Part shown: positions 6,053 to 12,928 of the stretch, one piece after another
Layout: every line of letters begins with the position of its first letter
How positions within the stretch are numbered: position 1 is the stretch's first letter
Translations under genes and position numbers: made by a program
Origin: PCC-9228 sp964477525
GTDB lineage: Bacteria > Cyanobacteriota > Cyanobacteriia > Cyanobacteriales > PCC-9228
DNA length: 13,055 bases
Direction: 5' to 3'
Assembly: GCA_964477525.1 (NCBI GenBank)
Contig: CAYZHY010000104.1
Location: 1-13,055, forward strand
Notes under the pieces: model-generated
What the model saw: only the letters and a program-made list of their open reading frames with translations
Database searches by the model: none
Told to the model about the DNA's origin: nothing

Positions 6053-8947
6053 TTATTTCGCTTCCATCCAATTCTTTCCTACCTTCGCTTCCACCAAAAG
6101 GGGAACCTGCAAACTGACGGCATTTTCCATAATTGACTGAATCTCCGGGCGTAACTGCTCCCACTCCGCCGGTGGCATTTCTAAAATCAGCTCGTCGTGT
6201 ACCTGTACCAGCAACTGCGACTGATACGGTTGTAACAATTTATGAAGTTCCACCATCGCCTTTTTGATAATATCGGCACTCGACCCCTGAATCGGCGCAT
6301 TGGCAGCCGCTCGCAATAACTGCGCATCCCCTTGGTCGATTTTTTGATATTGTTGGGGCGTAATTTCATCCACCGGACATCCCTGCAACTCTCGCAAACG
6401 TCGGCTGGCAAAGTGAAACGTACGCCGCCGACCCAAAATCGTCTCCACATATCCCTTGGAAATCGCTTCCCGTTTGGTATGCTCTAAAAACCCAAAAACA
6501 GCTGGATATTGTTCTTTTAACCGCTCGATGAACTTTTTGCCCTCTTTAAACGAAACCCGGGCTTGCTGGGAAAATCTGGCTGCACCCATGCCATAAATGA
6601 CCCCGAAGTTGATGGTTTTCCCCAAGCGACGTTCCTCATCTGTGACTTCTTCTTTGTCAAACAATAGCTGTGCGGTCAGGGTATGCACGTCTCGATTGTT
6701 CTGATATGCCTCTAACAGTAAAGGTTCTTGACTGAGATGGGCTAAAATCCGCAGTTCGATTTGCGAATAATCAGCCGCCACTAACATCCATTCCTCTTCC
6801 GGTATAAAAGCTTGGCGAATTTGTCGGGAAAAAGCCGTACGAATGGGAATGTTTTGCAGGTTGGGTTCCGAAGAAGAAAGCCGTCCTGTGGAAGTTTTGG
6901 TTTGGTTGAAATGGGTATAAACTCGCTGGGTATCCGGGTCGACTAGTTCCTGCAAAGCATCAACGTAGGTAGATTTAAGCTTGGCCAAACGGCGATATTC
7001 CAAAATGGCATCCACCACGGGATGGTCGCCTTGGAGTTTTTCTAAGGTCTTGGCATCGGTGGAGTAGTTGCCGCTTTTGGTTTTGCGGGATTTTTTGGGA
7101 TTCAATCCCAATTTTTCAAATAGCAGATAGCTCAGTTGTTTGGGAGAATCGAGGTTAAACGATTCGCCGGCAGCTTCGTGGGCTTGTGTGGCTAATTTTT
7201 CCAAATCTTGGTGCAATTTTGCCGACAGGGAGGCTAAATAGTCAGTATCTACGCGAATCCCGCGATATTCCATATCGGCAAGCACTGGTTCCAGGGGTTG
7301 TTCTACCTCTAGCAACAAACGATGCAGTTGGGGAAGGGCTGCCAATTCTTCTTTGAGGTGGTAAAAAATTTGCCGGGTGGTGTAAACATCCATGCCGCAG
7401 TAGTAGGCAACGCTGGCAATGTCTACATCGGCAATGGTTTGTTTTTTGGGAACCAGTTCGTCGTAGGTAGGAACGCTAATATTTAAATATTTTTGGGCGA
7501 GGTGGGAAAGGTTGTGAATGCCTTCTGGGTCTAATAAATAGCTGGCTAGCAGGGTATCGAAAACCACACCTGCCAGTTTTATATCTTCGCATCGCAATAA
7601 AATGGAACGGTCGAATTTGCCGTTTTGTAGAACTTTGGGATATTGTTCTCCTTCTAAAATTGGTTGGAGGGTGGCAAATACTTTCTGTTTTTCGAGTTGC
7701 TGCCCTTGTTGGTGAGAGATGGGAATGTAAGCTACTTCGGTGGGTTGGCTACCCCAGCAACAGCCCAAACCAACTAATGTGGCGTGGCGGGGATTGAGGG
7801 CGCTGGTTTCGGTATCCCAGGCGACGGGATGTTCTGGGTCGGTTTGGGTTTTGAGAATGTCGGCGAGTTGGCTTAGTTTTTCGCTGGTGTCAACAATCCA
7901 AGGTTGAAGGAGGCGGCTTTGTTGCTGTTGTTGGACTGTATCTTCAGCGGAAAAAAACCAGGTTTGTTCGTCTTCATCTTCGGTTTCGCTATCTTGATGG
8001 GAGTCGATTTCTAAGGTATTTCCGCCTAATAATGATTGGATTTTTTGAAGTTGTTTGCTAAATTGTTTTAGTTCTAGTTTGGCAAGTAATGGTTCTAAAT
8101 TTGCGACATCAAATCCTTGCAATTTTAAGGATTCAATTTCAACTTCTAGGGGAACGTTGCAGTCAATTTTGGCCATAAATTGGGAATGGTAGGCATGTTC
8201 TTTGCCGGTTTCTAGTTTTTTACGGGTTGCCCCTTTGATTTGGTCGATATGTTCGTAGATATTGTCGAGGGTTTCGTAGGTAGATAGGAGTTTGGTTGCG
8301 GTTTTTTCGCCAATGCCTTTGACCCCAGGAATGTTATCGGATTTATCGCCGCAAAGGGCTTTGAAATCTACAACTTGGGTGGGGGCAATTTGTAAGGTTT
8401 CGCGAACATCTGTTTCCCGGTAGGCAGTCAAACCATTGTTTTTGCTGGAGGGATATAATAGTTCGATATGTTGTTGGTCGTTGATGAGTTGAAATAAGTC
8501 GCGATCGCCACTAAGAATTTTTACCCAATAGCCGCTGGCGGCTGCTTTTTGGGTGAGGGTTCCTAATATATCGTCGGCTTCGTATCCTTCGGCGGTGACG
8601 ACGGGTAAGTTGAGGGCTTGTAAAAGTTGTTGTAGGTATTCTAAATCTTCTAAAAAATCTTCTGGGGCTTCTGCGCGATCGCTTTTATAATTAACATCGG
8701 CACTGTGGCGAAAGGTGGGCGTAGACAAATCAAATGCGATCGCGAAATGCTGCGGCTTTTCTGCTTCCATAACCTGTAATAGTGACTTGAGAAAACCGTA
8801 GCAAACGCTGGTGGGAATGCCGGTAGAAGTTCTCAAACCACCATTGGGTCGATTGGCAAAGGCATAATAGGAACGAAAGGCTAAGGAATGTCCGTCTACG
8901 AAAATAATGGGAGGATTGTTCGTAGGGGTATTGGATAATTCAGACAT
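6053..8947 (-). CDS. polA: DNA polymerase I
   Basis: Fills gaps, removes RNA primers and acts in repair. Seen (964 aa from ATG 8947): a 5'-nuclease domain at about 12-305, with IFVDGHS (D18), YEADD (122-126), SGDRD (146-150) and GDKSDNIPGVKGIG (from 200). An acidic, Gln-rich linker lies at about 318-345. A 3'-5' exonuclease domain follows, with Exo I DTE (D378, E380), Exo II NGKFD (D446) and Exo III YCGMD (Y516, D520), so proofreading residues are present. The polymerase domain has motif A DYSQIELR (D726), motif B RRLGKTINFGVIYG (K777, F781, Y785) and motif C VHDE (H917-E919). Phe781 fits normal dNTP rather than ddNTP preference. A TTG at 9004 would add 19 residues, but it lies inside the likely -35 box. 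No shine-Dalgarno is obvious. Confidence 0.97.
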   Translation of the reverse strand: MSELSNTPTNNPPIIFVDGHSLAFRSYYAFANRPNGGLRTSTGIPTSVCYGFLKSLLQVMEAEKPQHFAIAFDLSTPTFRHSADVNYKSDRAEAPEDFLEDLEYLQQLLQALNLPVVTAEGYEADDILGTLTQKAAASGYWVKILSGDRDLFQLINDQQHIELLYPSSKNNGLTAYRETDVRETLQIAPTQVVDFKALCGDKSDNIPGVKGIGEKTATKLLSTYETLDNIYEHIDQIKGATRKKLETGKEHAYHSQFMAKIDCNVPLEVEIESLKLQGFDVANLEPLLAKLELKQFSKQLQKIQSLLGGNTLEIDSHQDSETEDEDEQTWFFSAEDTVQQQQQSRLLQPWIVDTSEKLSQLADILKTQTDPEHPVAWDTETSALNPRHATLVGLGCCWGSQPTEVAYIPISHQQGQQLEKQKVFATLQPILEGEQYPKVLQNGKFDRSILLRCEDIKLAGVVFDTLLASYLLDPEGIHNLSHLAQKYLNISVPTYDELVPKKQTIADVDIASVAYYCGMDVYTTRQIFYHLKEELAALPQLHRLLLEVEQPLEPVLADMEYRGIRVDTDYLASLSAKLHQDLEKLATQAHEAAGESFNLDSPKQLSYLLFEKLGLNPKKSRKTKSGNYSTDAKTLEKLQGDHPVVDAILEYRRLAKLKSTYVDALQELVDPDTQRVYTHFNQTKTSTGRLSSSEPNLQNIPIRTAFSRQIRQAFIPEEEWMLVAADYSQIELRILAHLSQEPLLLEAYQNNRDVHTLTAQLLFDKEEVTDEERRLGKTINFGVIYGMGAARFSQQARVSFKEGKKFIERLKEQYPAVFGFLEHTKREAISKGYVETILGRRRTFHFASRRLRELQGCPVDEITPQQYQKIDQGDAQLLRAAANAPIQGSSADIIKKAMVELHKLLQPYQSQLLVQVHDELILEMPPAEWEQLRPEIQSIMENAVSLQVPLLVEAKVGKNWMEAK

Positions 8948-8974
8948 TGAGTATTTTGATATAACAAACGAACA

Positions 8975-9004
8975 GATATATGAAATTGTCAGGGCATTTT
9001 GCAA
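8975..9004 (-). promoter_or_regulatory. Candidate promoter of polA
   Basis: On the - strand TTGCAA (9004-8999) and TATATC (8980-8975) are separated by 18 bases, each matching 4 of 6 consensus bases. This predicts a start near 8968 and a leader of about 20 bases to ATG 8947. The perfect palindrome TTTTGCAAAA (8997-9006) covers the -35. Confidence 0.4.
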
Positions 9005-9074
9005 AACGTCCCTGCATAAAATTTTGAATGCTATAAGTAAATTCTATTTTAAAATTTGTGGGAAACGAATTGGC

Positions 9075-9109
9075 AAAAAAATACCCGCTGTTTTTAGGAT
9101 AGCGGGTAT
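9075..9109 (-). terminator. Intrinsic terminator of gap
   Basis: A perfect 9-base stem, atacccgct (9081-9089) with agcgggtat (9101-9109), and an 11-base loop. On the - strand it is followed directly by a run of T (9081-9075). It lies 65 bases past the gap stop and separates gap from polA transcription. Confidence 0.9.
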
Positions 9110-9173
9110 CGAGAAAACGAGCAATTCTAGCGATCGCAACAAACCAGATTGCTTACTAACTTGCTGGCCAACT

Positions 9174-10169
9174 TTACATATTGGCTGCGAGATCGACCAA
9201 ACGATTGCTGTATCCCCATTCGTTGTCGTAGTAGGAAAGAACTTTAACAAAATTGCCATCCATGACTTTGGTCGAACCCAAATCGACGATAGAAGAACGG
9301 GGGTCGGCGACACAGTCAGAAGAAACCAAAGGCAGTTCGCTGGTTGCCAAAACGCCTTTCATGTTGCCTTGGGCGTATTTCTTGAAAGCCTCGTTAATTT
9401 CTTCGACAGTCACCGATTTCCCTACTAGCGCGTTCAAATCCACTACCGAACCAGTGGGTGTGGGAACGCGCAGTGCAATGCCATCCAGTTTGCCCTGCAA
9501 TTCCGGTAGAACCAAGCCGACAGCGCTAGCAGCCCCCGTACTAGTGGGCACAATATTTTGCGCTGCCGCCCGTCCGCGCGTCCAGTTCTTATGGGCCATA
9601 TCCACCACCCGCTGGTCGGCGGTGTAGGCGTGAACGGTGGTCATCCAGCCTTTTTCAATGCCAAATTCTTTATGCAGGATATAGGCAATGGGGGCCAAAC
9701 AATTGGTGGTACAAGAAGCAGCAGAAATCACGCGATCGCGGCTGGTATCAATACTACCATCGTTGACACCATAAACCACCGTAGGCACATCCGACCCTTT
9801 CGCAGGGGCGCTGATAATCACATTTTTCGCACCGGCACTAACGTGGGCGCCAGCTTGTTCGCCGGTACGGAATACACCGGTAGACTCGATAACCACATCA
9901 ACGCCCATATCTTTCCAAGGCAAAGCCGTGGGGTCTTTTTCCGCCAAAATGGGAATGGATTTACCATCGACCACCAATCCCTTATCGTTGTAGGAAACTT
10001 CACCGGGGAAGCGACGGTAAACCGAATCGTATTGCAGCATGTACGCCGATTGGTCGGCTGGTAAGGCAATATCGTTGATCGCTACCACTTCTACATTGGG
10101 GTTGTGGTAAGCAATCCGCATGAAAGCCCGTCCGATTCTCCCAAATCCGTTAATTGCGACTCGTGCCAT
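9174..10169 (-). CDS. gap: Glyceraldehyde-3-phosphate dehydrogenase, type I
   Basis: Interconverts glyceraldehyde-3-phosphate and 1,3-bisphosphoglycerate with NAD(P). Seen (331 aa, full length): the Rossmann start VAINGFGRIGR (4-14); an acidic residue at the end of the second strand (AIND, D33), typical of NAD use; the catalytic block SCTTN with C153; the partner His in TTVHAYT (H180); NIVPTSTGAA; RVPTP; and the C-terminal YDNEWGYS. At the cofactor-specificity pair (Leu-Pro in strict NAD enzymes, Ala/Gly-Ser in photosynthetic NADP-using Gap2) it has Met191-Ala192. Cyanobacteria often carry several gap genes. The text here does not match Gap2 as I recall it, so Gap1 or Gap3 is likelier; I leave the number off. 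The ribosome site aggag lies 10 bases before the ATG. It has its own terminator and no operon partner. Confidence 0.95.
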   Translation of the reverse strand: MARVAINGFGRIGRAFMRIAYHNPNVEVVAINDIALPADQSAYMLQYDSVYRRFPGEVSYNDKGLVVDGKSIPILAEKDPTALPWKDMGVDVVIESTGVFRTGEQAGAHVSAGAKNVIISAPAKGSDVPTVVYGVNDGSIDTSRDRVISAASCTTNCLAPIAYILHKEFGIEKGWMTTVHAYTADQRVVDMAHKNWTRGRAAAQNIVPTSTGAASAVGLVLPELQGKLDGIALRVPTPTGSVVDLNALVGKSVTVEEINEAFKKYAQGNMKGVLATSELPLVSSDCVADPRSSIVDLGSTKVMDGNFVKVLSYYDNEWGYSNRLVDLAANM

Positions 10170-10485
10170 ATATACGTTGCTCCTGCCAGCTACATGAGTA
10201 CTTTTTCTCTATCACCGTTAGTATATCGCTTGCTGCAACAGCTAAGTGCCCACATAAATACCGACAATCCCAAGCAGTATCAACCATAAAGAGTTCGATC
10301 GAAGATGAATTGACTTTAGGAAAGTTTTATCCCCAGCACCAAGATGGTAATTTTCAAAATACATATAAACAGTTATTTCTGTATGGGAGATATTTTTCTT
10401 TTTTTTTATAGTTATATTAGGCAATAGCGTTTCCCGAAACGACCAAAAAATTCACATTTAAAATGAAAATTGATATCGATAACCA
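10170..10485. other. AT-rich intergenic region upstream of gap
   Basis: About 315 bp with the gap leader and possible -10 box near the left end and a T-run at 10399-10407 on +, with no hairpin before it. Short frames on both strands (about 60-85 codons) lack ribosome sites and family-like sequence. I see no gene here. Confidence 0.5.
10220..10225 (-). promoter_or_regulatory. Possible -10 box of gap
   Basis: TATACT on the - strand, 51 bases before the gap ATG, matches 5 of 6 consensus bases. No clear -35 is seen at 17 bases. Confidence 0.35.
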
Positions 10486-10517
10486 CAAAACAAATCCCCC
10501 GCTGCGGTAGCGGAGGA
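10486..10517 (-). terminator. Second (distal) terminator after psaI
   Basis: The arms tcccccgct (10495-10503) and agcggagga (10509-10517) form a 9-base stem with one mismatch and a 5-base loop. On the - strand it is followed by TTTGTTTTG (10494-10486). Confidence 0.6.
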
Positions 10518-10518
10518 T

Positions 10519-10545
10519 GAAAAAAAGAAGCCAATAAAGATGGCT
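10519..10545 (-). terminator. First terminator after psaI
   Basis: On the - strand AGCCA and TGGCT form a short 5-base stem (10545-10529) with a 7-base loop, followed by TTC and then seven T (10526-10520). The T-run is strong and the stem short. With the next hairpin it makes a tandem stop for psaL-psaI. Confidence 0.55.
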
Positions 10546-10598
10546 GATTTTAAAGTGAAATCATGCCACAAATCGAAAAATCGGGATGGTTGGTTTCC

Positions 10599-10718
10599 CT
10601 AAATTTGGTCTCTTTCAACGTAAAGAAATAACAATCCCATACCGATAGCGGGCAGCAACCAACCAACAATGGGAATCATAATCCAGGGCAACCAAGAAGC
10701 TGCATATTCTCCAGTCAT
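10599..10718 (-). CDS. psaI: Photosystem I reaction centre subunit VIII (PsaI)
   Basis: A 39-residue single-span membrane protein of photosystem I that packs against PsaL and helps hold it in place at the oligomer interface. Seen: short N-terminus MTGEYAAS, one hydrophobic span (about 9-33) including WLPWIMIPIVGW and MGLLFLYVE, and a charged end ERDQI. The pattern YAAS-LPW-IPxVxWL-P-xGLLFLY is characteristic of cyanobacterial PsaI. The ribosome site aaggag is 8 bases before the ATG. It lies 62 bp after psaL on the same strand and ends before tandem terminators, so it is most likely co-transcribed with psaL. Confidence 0.95.
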   Translation of the reverse strand: MTGEYAASWLPWIMIPIVGWLLPAIGMGLLFLYVERDQI

Positions 10719-10762
10719 GTCAAATACTCCTTAATCAATTGCGTATGCCATCCAGATCGAAA

Positions 10763-10800
10763 TACGGGGTAAAAGGGGTTTTAGTTAATGGTACCCCGTA
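10763..10800 (-). other. Intercistronic hairpin at the psaL stop
   Basis: A perfect 9-base stem: tacggggta (10763-10771) with taccccgta (10792-10800), and a 20-base loop containing the psaL TAA. On the - strand only three T follow the stem, so it is a poor terminator. It could be an mRNA stability or processing element between psaL and psaI. Confidence 0.5.
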
Positions 10801-11266
10801 GGATACTATCTAGAACTTCAAAGTTTTCTAGGAGGAAATAGGCGACAAACGCACCGCCCATGCCACCAATAAAGAAACCACCGGCCAGTTGACTCCAACC
10901 TTCGGAAGTTTGCAAAGGTTGATCGGAGTCGGCCATTTTGGTGTTGGGATAGGTGACCAAGCCGTGGGCTGCCATACCGGCAGTACCCAGAAGCACAATG
11001 GCCATAGCAGTAATCAAACCGCCAAAGTTGGCATAAGCGGAATCTCGCAAAGGTCCGACAATGACTTCGGGACCAACGAGGAAGTAACCGTGGGCCATGC
11101 CAATTTCCAGTCCCCGCAAGATGGGAGATAGGCCGGGACGGTAGGCAGGCAAGTTACCGATAAATGCTTTGGTAAAAGCGGAGTCGCTGATGGGGGTGGA
11201 CAAATGACCGTTGAAAGGTTCCCCGCCGTAAGCTTTTACCATTTCTACGTCTCTAGCGTCTGCCAT
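10781..11266 (-). CDS. psaL: Photosystem I reaction centre subunit XI (PsaL)
   Basis: A membrane subunit at the centre of cyanobacterial photosystem I oligomers, needed for trimer formation. Seen (161 aa, usual length): soluble N-terminus with VKAYGGEPFNGHLSTPISDS, the NLPAYRPGLSPILRGLEIGMAHGYFLVGP block, and hydrophobic segments at about 80-103 and 128-147 with a third, less marked one at 47-65. These blocks are typical of PsaL. The ribosome site aaggag is strong. A perfect palindrome AGGAAATTTCCT (11267-11278) sits between it and the ATG. psaI follows at 62 bp. psaF and psaJ, which adjoin psaL in some cyanobacteria, are not upstream; a divergent hydrolase gene is. The upstream region is rich in CTAG. 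Confidence 0.97.
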   Translation of the reverse strand: MADARDVEMVKAYGGEPFNGHLSTPISDSAFTKAFIGNLPAYRPGLSPILRGLEIGMAHGYFLVGPEVIVGPLRDSAYANFGGLITAMAIVLLGTAGMAAHGLVTYPNTKMADSDQPLQTSEGWSQLAGGFFIGGMGGAFVAYFLLENFEVLDSILRGTIN

Positions 11267-11278
11267 AGGAAATTTCCT
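11267..11278 (-). promoter_or_regulatory. Palindrome AGGAAATTTCCT in the psaL translation start region
   Basis: A perfect 12-base palindrome directly before the psaL ATG, downstream of the upstream aaggag. It contains a second agga at normal spacing. It could pair weakly with itself or be a protein site; both are inference. Confidence 0.35.
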
Positions 11279-11316
11279 CTCCTTGTATGGTATGGGACGA
11301 GCTTATGAACGATACG

Positions 11317-11478
11317 CTAGCTCTTTTCCACCAAGCTAGCAGTTTTTGACGTTGGGTACGACTAACTTCCCCTCTAAGTCCCATGGGGGTTATGGAGGAG
11401 TAGCTAGCCCTCTATGTGAAACGACGCTAGTTCCTAGCGCCTTCAATCAAATATTCTAGGGAACCAAGAGCAATCTAG
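11317..11478. promoter_or_regulatory. CTAG cluster in the psaL upstream region
   Basis: CTAG begins at 11317, 11336, 11404, 11427, 11434, 11456 and 11475: seven in 162 bases. The set includes GCTAGC three times and the inverted repeat CGCTAG-ttc-CTAGCG (11425-11439). Neighbouring sites are often 19-23 bases apart, about two helical turns. The region is shared by divergent psaL and the hydrolase gene. Function is unknown. Confidence 0.4.
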
Positions 11479-11515
11479 TCCCAGAATTGCCGCCCAGCTT
11501 TATAAAAATTTATTT

Positions 11516-11559
11516 ATTGGCGGCTATTGTATGCAGGCCGCAATAATTCATCCTGAATT
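11516..11559. repeat. Two adjacent inverted repeats before the GDSL hydrolase gene
   Basis: attggcggc (11516-11524) pairs with gccgcaat (11537-11544), 8 base pairs with one bulged base. Immediately after comes AATTCA-tcc-TGAATT (11545-11559), perfect. Neither is followed by a T-run on +. They fall in the leader or promoter region of the hydrolase gene; TATAAA at 11501 is a possible -10 without a clear -35. Confidence 0.35.
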
Positions 11560-11593
11560 CAGCGGGTCAAAATAGCAAGGACAAACAGAAAGC

Positions 11594-12616
11594 ATGTGGA
11601 TGGGAGGAAGCACCGTTTTGACGAATTCCTATTTAGTGGCCCTGGGTTTGGTGGCAACAGGAAATTTGCTCTGTGAGTCAGCGCCAGTAACAGAACCACC
11701 AGCAGACGCACCGTCAAATTGCGATCGCGCTTCTGTTAAAACTGGGTGGGAAGCAACCAAACTGCCCCAATCTACTCCCACAGAATGGATGGGAACCGAA
11801 GGGTTGGCAGAACCTTCGCTACCGCAGCTACCAACAGCAACGGCCTATTTACCAGCGGTAAAACCAGACAGGATACAGCCGAGTTCGGGGGCGCAGCTAT
11901 ACAAGCAGCGATGGATGGCGTTACGTTCTGGCACGATTTATACACGTTTGCCAGCCAACAGCTTTCAGAAATCTTGGCAATCTGCCAGCCAGCAACCTAC
12001 CTATCAGCAGTGGCGACAATTGCTGCGTTTAGAAGCGCAGGCGGTGGCTAGCGGACAGGGAAACAATCGTTTGAGTGTGTTGTTGGGAGATTCCCTGAGT
12101 TTGTGGTTTCCTCGCCAACGATTGCCGTCGGGAAGGTTGTGGTTGAATCAGGGAATTTCTGGAGATACGACGGCGGGGATTTTACGGCGATTGGGGGATT
12201 TTGCCCAAACGAATCCCGATCGCATTTACGTGATGGCGGGCATTAACGATCTGTTGCGTGGGGTGCGCGATCGCGAAATTTTAGAGAATATGGAAGCAAT
12301 TGTGGCTCGCTTGCGCCAGATGCACCCGCAGGCAGAAATATTCATCCAATCCATTTTGCCGACGCGGAATGGAGCTATTTCCAACCAACGAATTTCCCGG
12401 CTGAACGGGAACTTAAAAGCGATCGCTCGTTCTGAAGGAGCCATTTACACAAATTTATACGAACGCTTTAGCAATCCCCAAGGTCGTCTGTATGCCCACT
12501 TAACCACTGATGGCATCCATTTAAACCCACAAGGATACCAACTCTGGCGACAGGCGATGGAAGCTTCCCAATTGAACGCGGAAAACTGGATGGCCAGGGA
12601 CCAAAAAATACCATAG
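11594..12616 (+). CDS. SGNH/GDSL-type hydrolase with N-terminal hydrophobic segment
   Basis: A serine esterase or lipase-like enzyme; substrate unknown. Seen (340 aa): a hydrophobic stretch at about 13-27 (YLVALGLVATGNLLC), likely a signal or anchor. A Pro/Ala/Thr-rich low-complexity linker runs to about residue 100. Then comes a conserved-looking helical lead (YTRLPANSF, PTYQQWRQLLRLEAQA), then the SGNH fold: block I LLGDSLS (nucleophile S167), block II NQGISGD (G187), block III GIND (N218) and block V DGIH (D306, H309). All four catalytic blocks are intact. The Cys at 27 is not in a good lipobox (Leu before it), so a lipoprotein is unlikely. aagga lies about 13 bases before the ATG; a second ATG at 11600 is possible. 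It is divergent from psaL and upstream of psaB, with no visible functional link. Confidence 0.85.
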   Translation: MWMGGSTVLTNSYLVALGLVATGNLLCESAPVTEPPADAPSNCDRASVKTGWEATKLPQSTPTEWMGTEGLAEPSLPQLPTATAYLPAVKPDRIQPSSGAQLYKQRWMALRSGTIYTRLPANSFQKSWQSASQQPTYQQWRQLLRLEAQAVASGQGNNRLSVLLGDSLSLWFPRQRLPSGRLWLNQGISGDTTAGILRRLGDFAQTNPDRIYVMAGINDLLRGVRDREILENMEAIVARLRQMHPQAEIFIQSILPTRNGAISNQRISRLNGNLKAIARSEGAIYTNLYERFSNPQGRLYAHLTTDGIHLNPQGYQLWRQAMEASQLNAENWMARDQKIP

Positions 12617-12661
12617 CTTGATGACTTTTTATTAAGAAAGGTAAACTTTTGAAGGAATGGG

Positions 12662-12790
12662 ATGGCCAAATTTCCCCAAAAAAAGACCAAAAAGCACCAT
12701 TCATTCTTGCAGCTAGTAACCTTCAAACCCTTGTTATACCAAGACTTGACCCAATCCTCCCTAGGGGCGTTAGCCAAGGACAGCCCCTAG
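12662..12790 (+). CDS. Possible small ORF of 42 codons before psaB
   Basis: ATG to TAG, preceded by gaaggaatggg, a good ribosome site with aagga about 5 bases before the ATG. The product would be basic at the start (MAKFPQKKTKKHH) and then mixed, ending ALAKDSP. I do not recognise it. Its first 20 bases resemble the psaB start (atggc-caaatt-ccc-aaaa), and the stop lies in an inverted-repeat arm. It may be a leader ORF, a decayed duplicate of the psaB start, a gene remnant or chance. Confidence 0.25.
   Translation: MAKFPQKKTKKHHSFLQLVTFKPLLYQDLTQSSLGALAKDSP
12761..12790. repeat. Inverted repeat CTAGGGGC / GCCCCTAG
   Basis: Perfect 8-base arms (12761-12768 and 12783-12790) with a 14-base loop, 32 bases before the putative psaB -35. 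GC-rich and able to form a hairpin in RNA, but with no T-run on either side, so it is not a standard terminator. Confidence 0.5.
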
Positions 12791-12821
12791 AGCCAGTTTC
12801 ATCAATTTCCTTAAAATCTGC

Positions 12822-12850
12822 TTGAACTCCTAGCTCTAGATAGGTATCCT
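12822..12850 (+). promoter_or_regulatory. Candidate sigma70-type promoter of psaB
   Basis: TTGAAC (12822-12827), a 17-base spacer and TATCCT (12845-12850), each matching 4 of 6 consensus bases at ideal spacing. It predicts a start near 12857 and a leader of about 72 bases. The spacer contains two CTAG sites. Confidence 0.45.
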
Positions 12851-12928
12851 TAGCCATTAGAAGCTTTTATCCTATAGCGGATTTTCGATTGCTGGTAGGA
12901 GTAAGGCAAAAAAAATTCAGATAGCTTT

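Larger units (their letters stand above)
12617..12928. other. Intergenic region upstream of psaB
   Basis: About 310 bp. I looked for the conserved C-terminus of PsaA here and found none. It holds a 42-codon ORF (12662-12790), an inverted repeat (12761-12790), five CTAG sites (starting at 12713, 12761, 12787, 12830 and 12836) and a promoter-like pair at 12822-12850. No U-tract terminator was found for the hydrolase gene. Confidence 0.6.

Noticed and set aside
8907..9428. 173-codon frame on + across the ends of polA and gap
   Set aside because: It crosses two well-supported - strand genes and the gap terminator. Its composition is that of antisense reading.
10242..10424. 60-codon - strand frame ending in a hydrophobic stretch, considered as a small photosystem or cytochrome b6f subunit
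   Set aside because: It matches none of the small subunits I know, has no good ribosome site and has a low-complexity Lys-rich start.
11660..11676. Lipobox making the hydrolase a lipoprotein
   Set aside because: The Cys is preceded by Leu-Leu; a small residue is needed just before the Cys.
12445..12777. 110-codon - strand frame over the end of the hydrolase gene
   Set aside because: Antisense to the SGNH block V region, with no ribosome site or recognisable motif.
12617..12928. psaA 3' remnant upstream of psaB
   Set aside because: I searched by eye for the conserved PsaA C-terminus in all + frames and found nothing similar.
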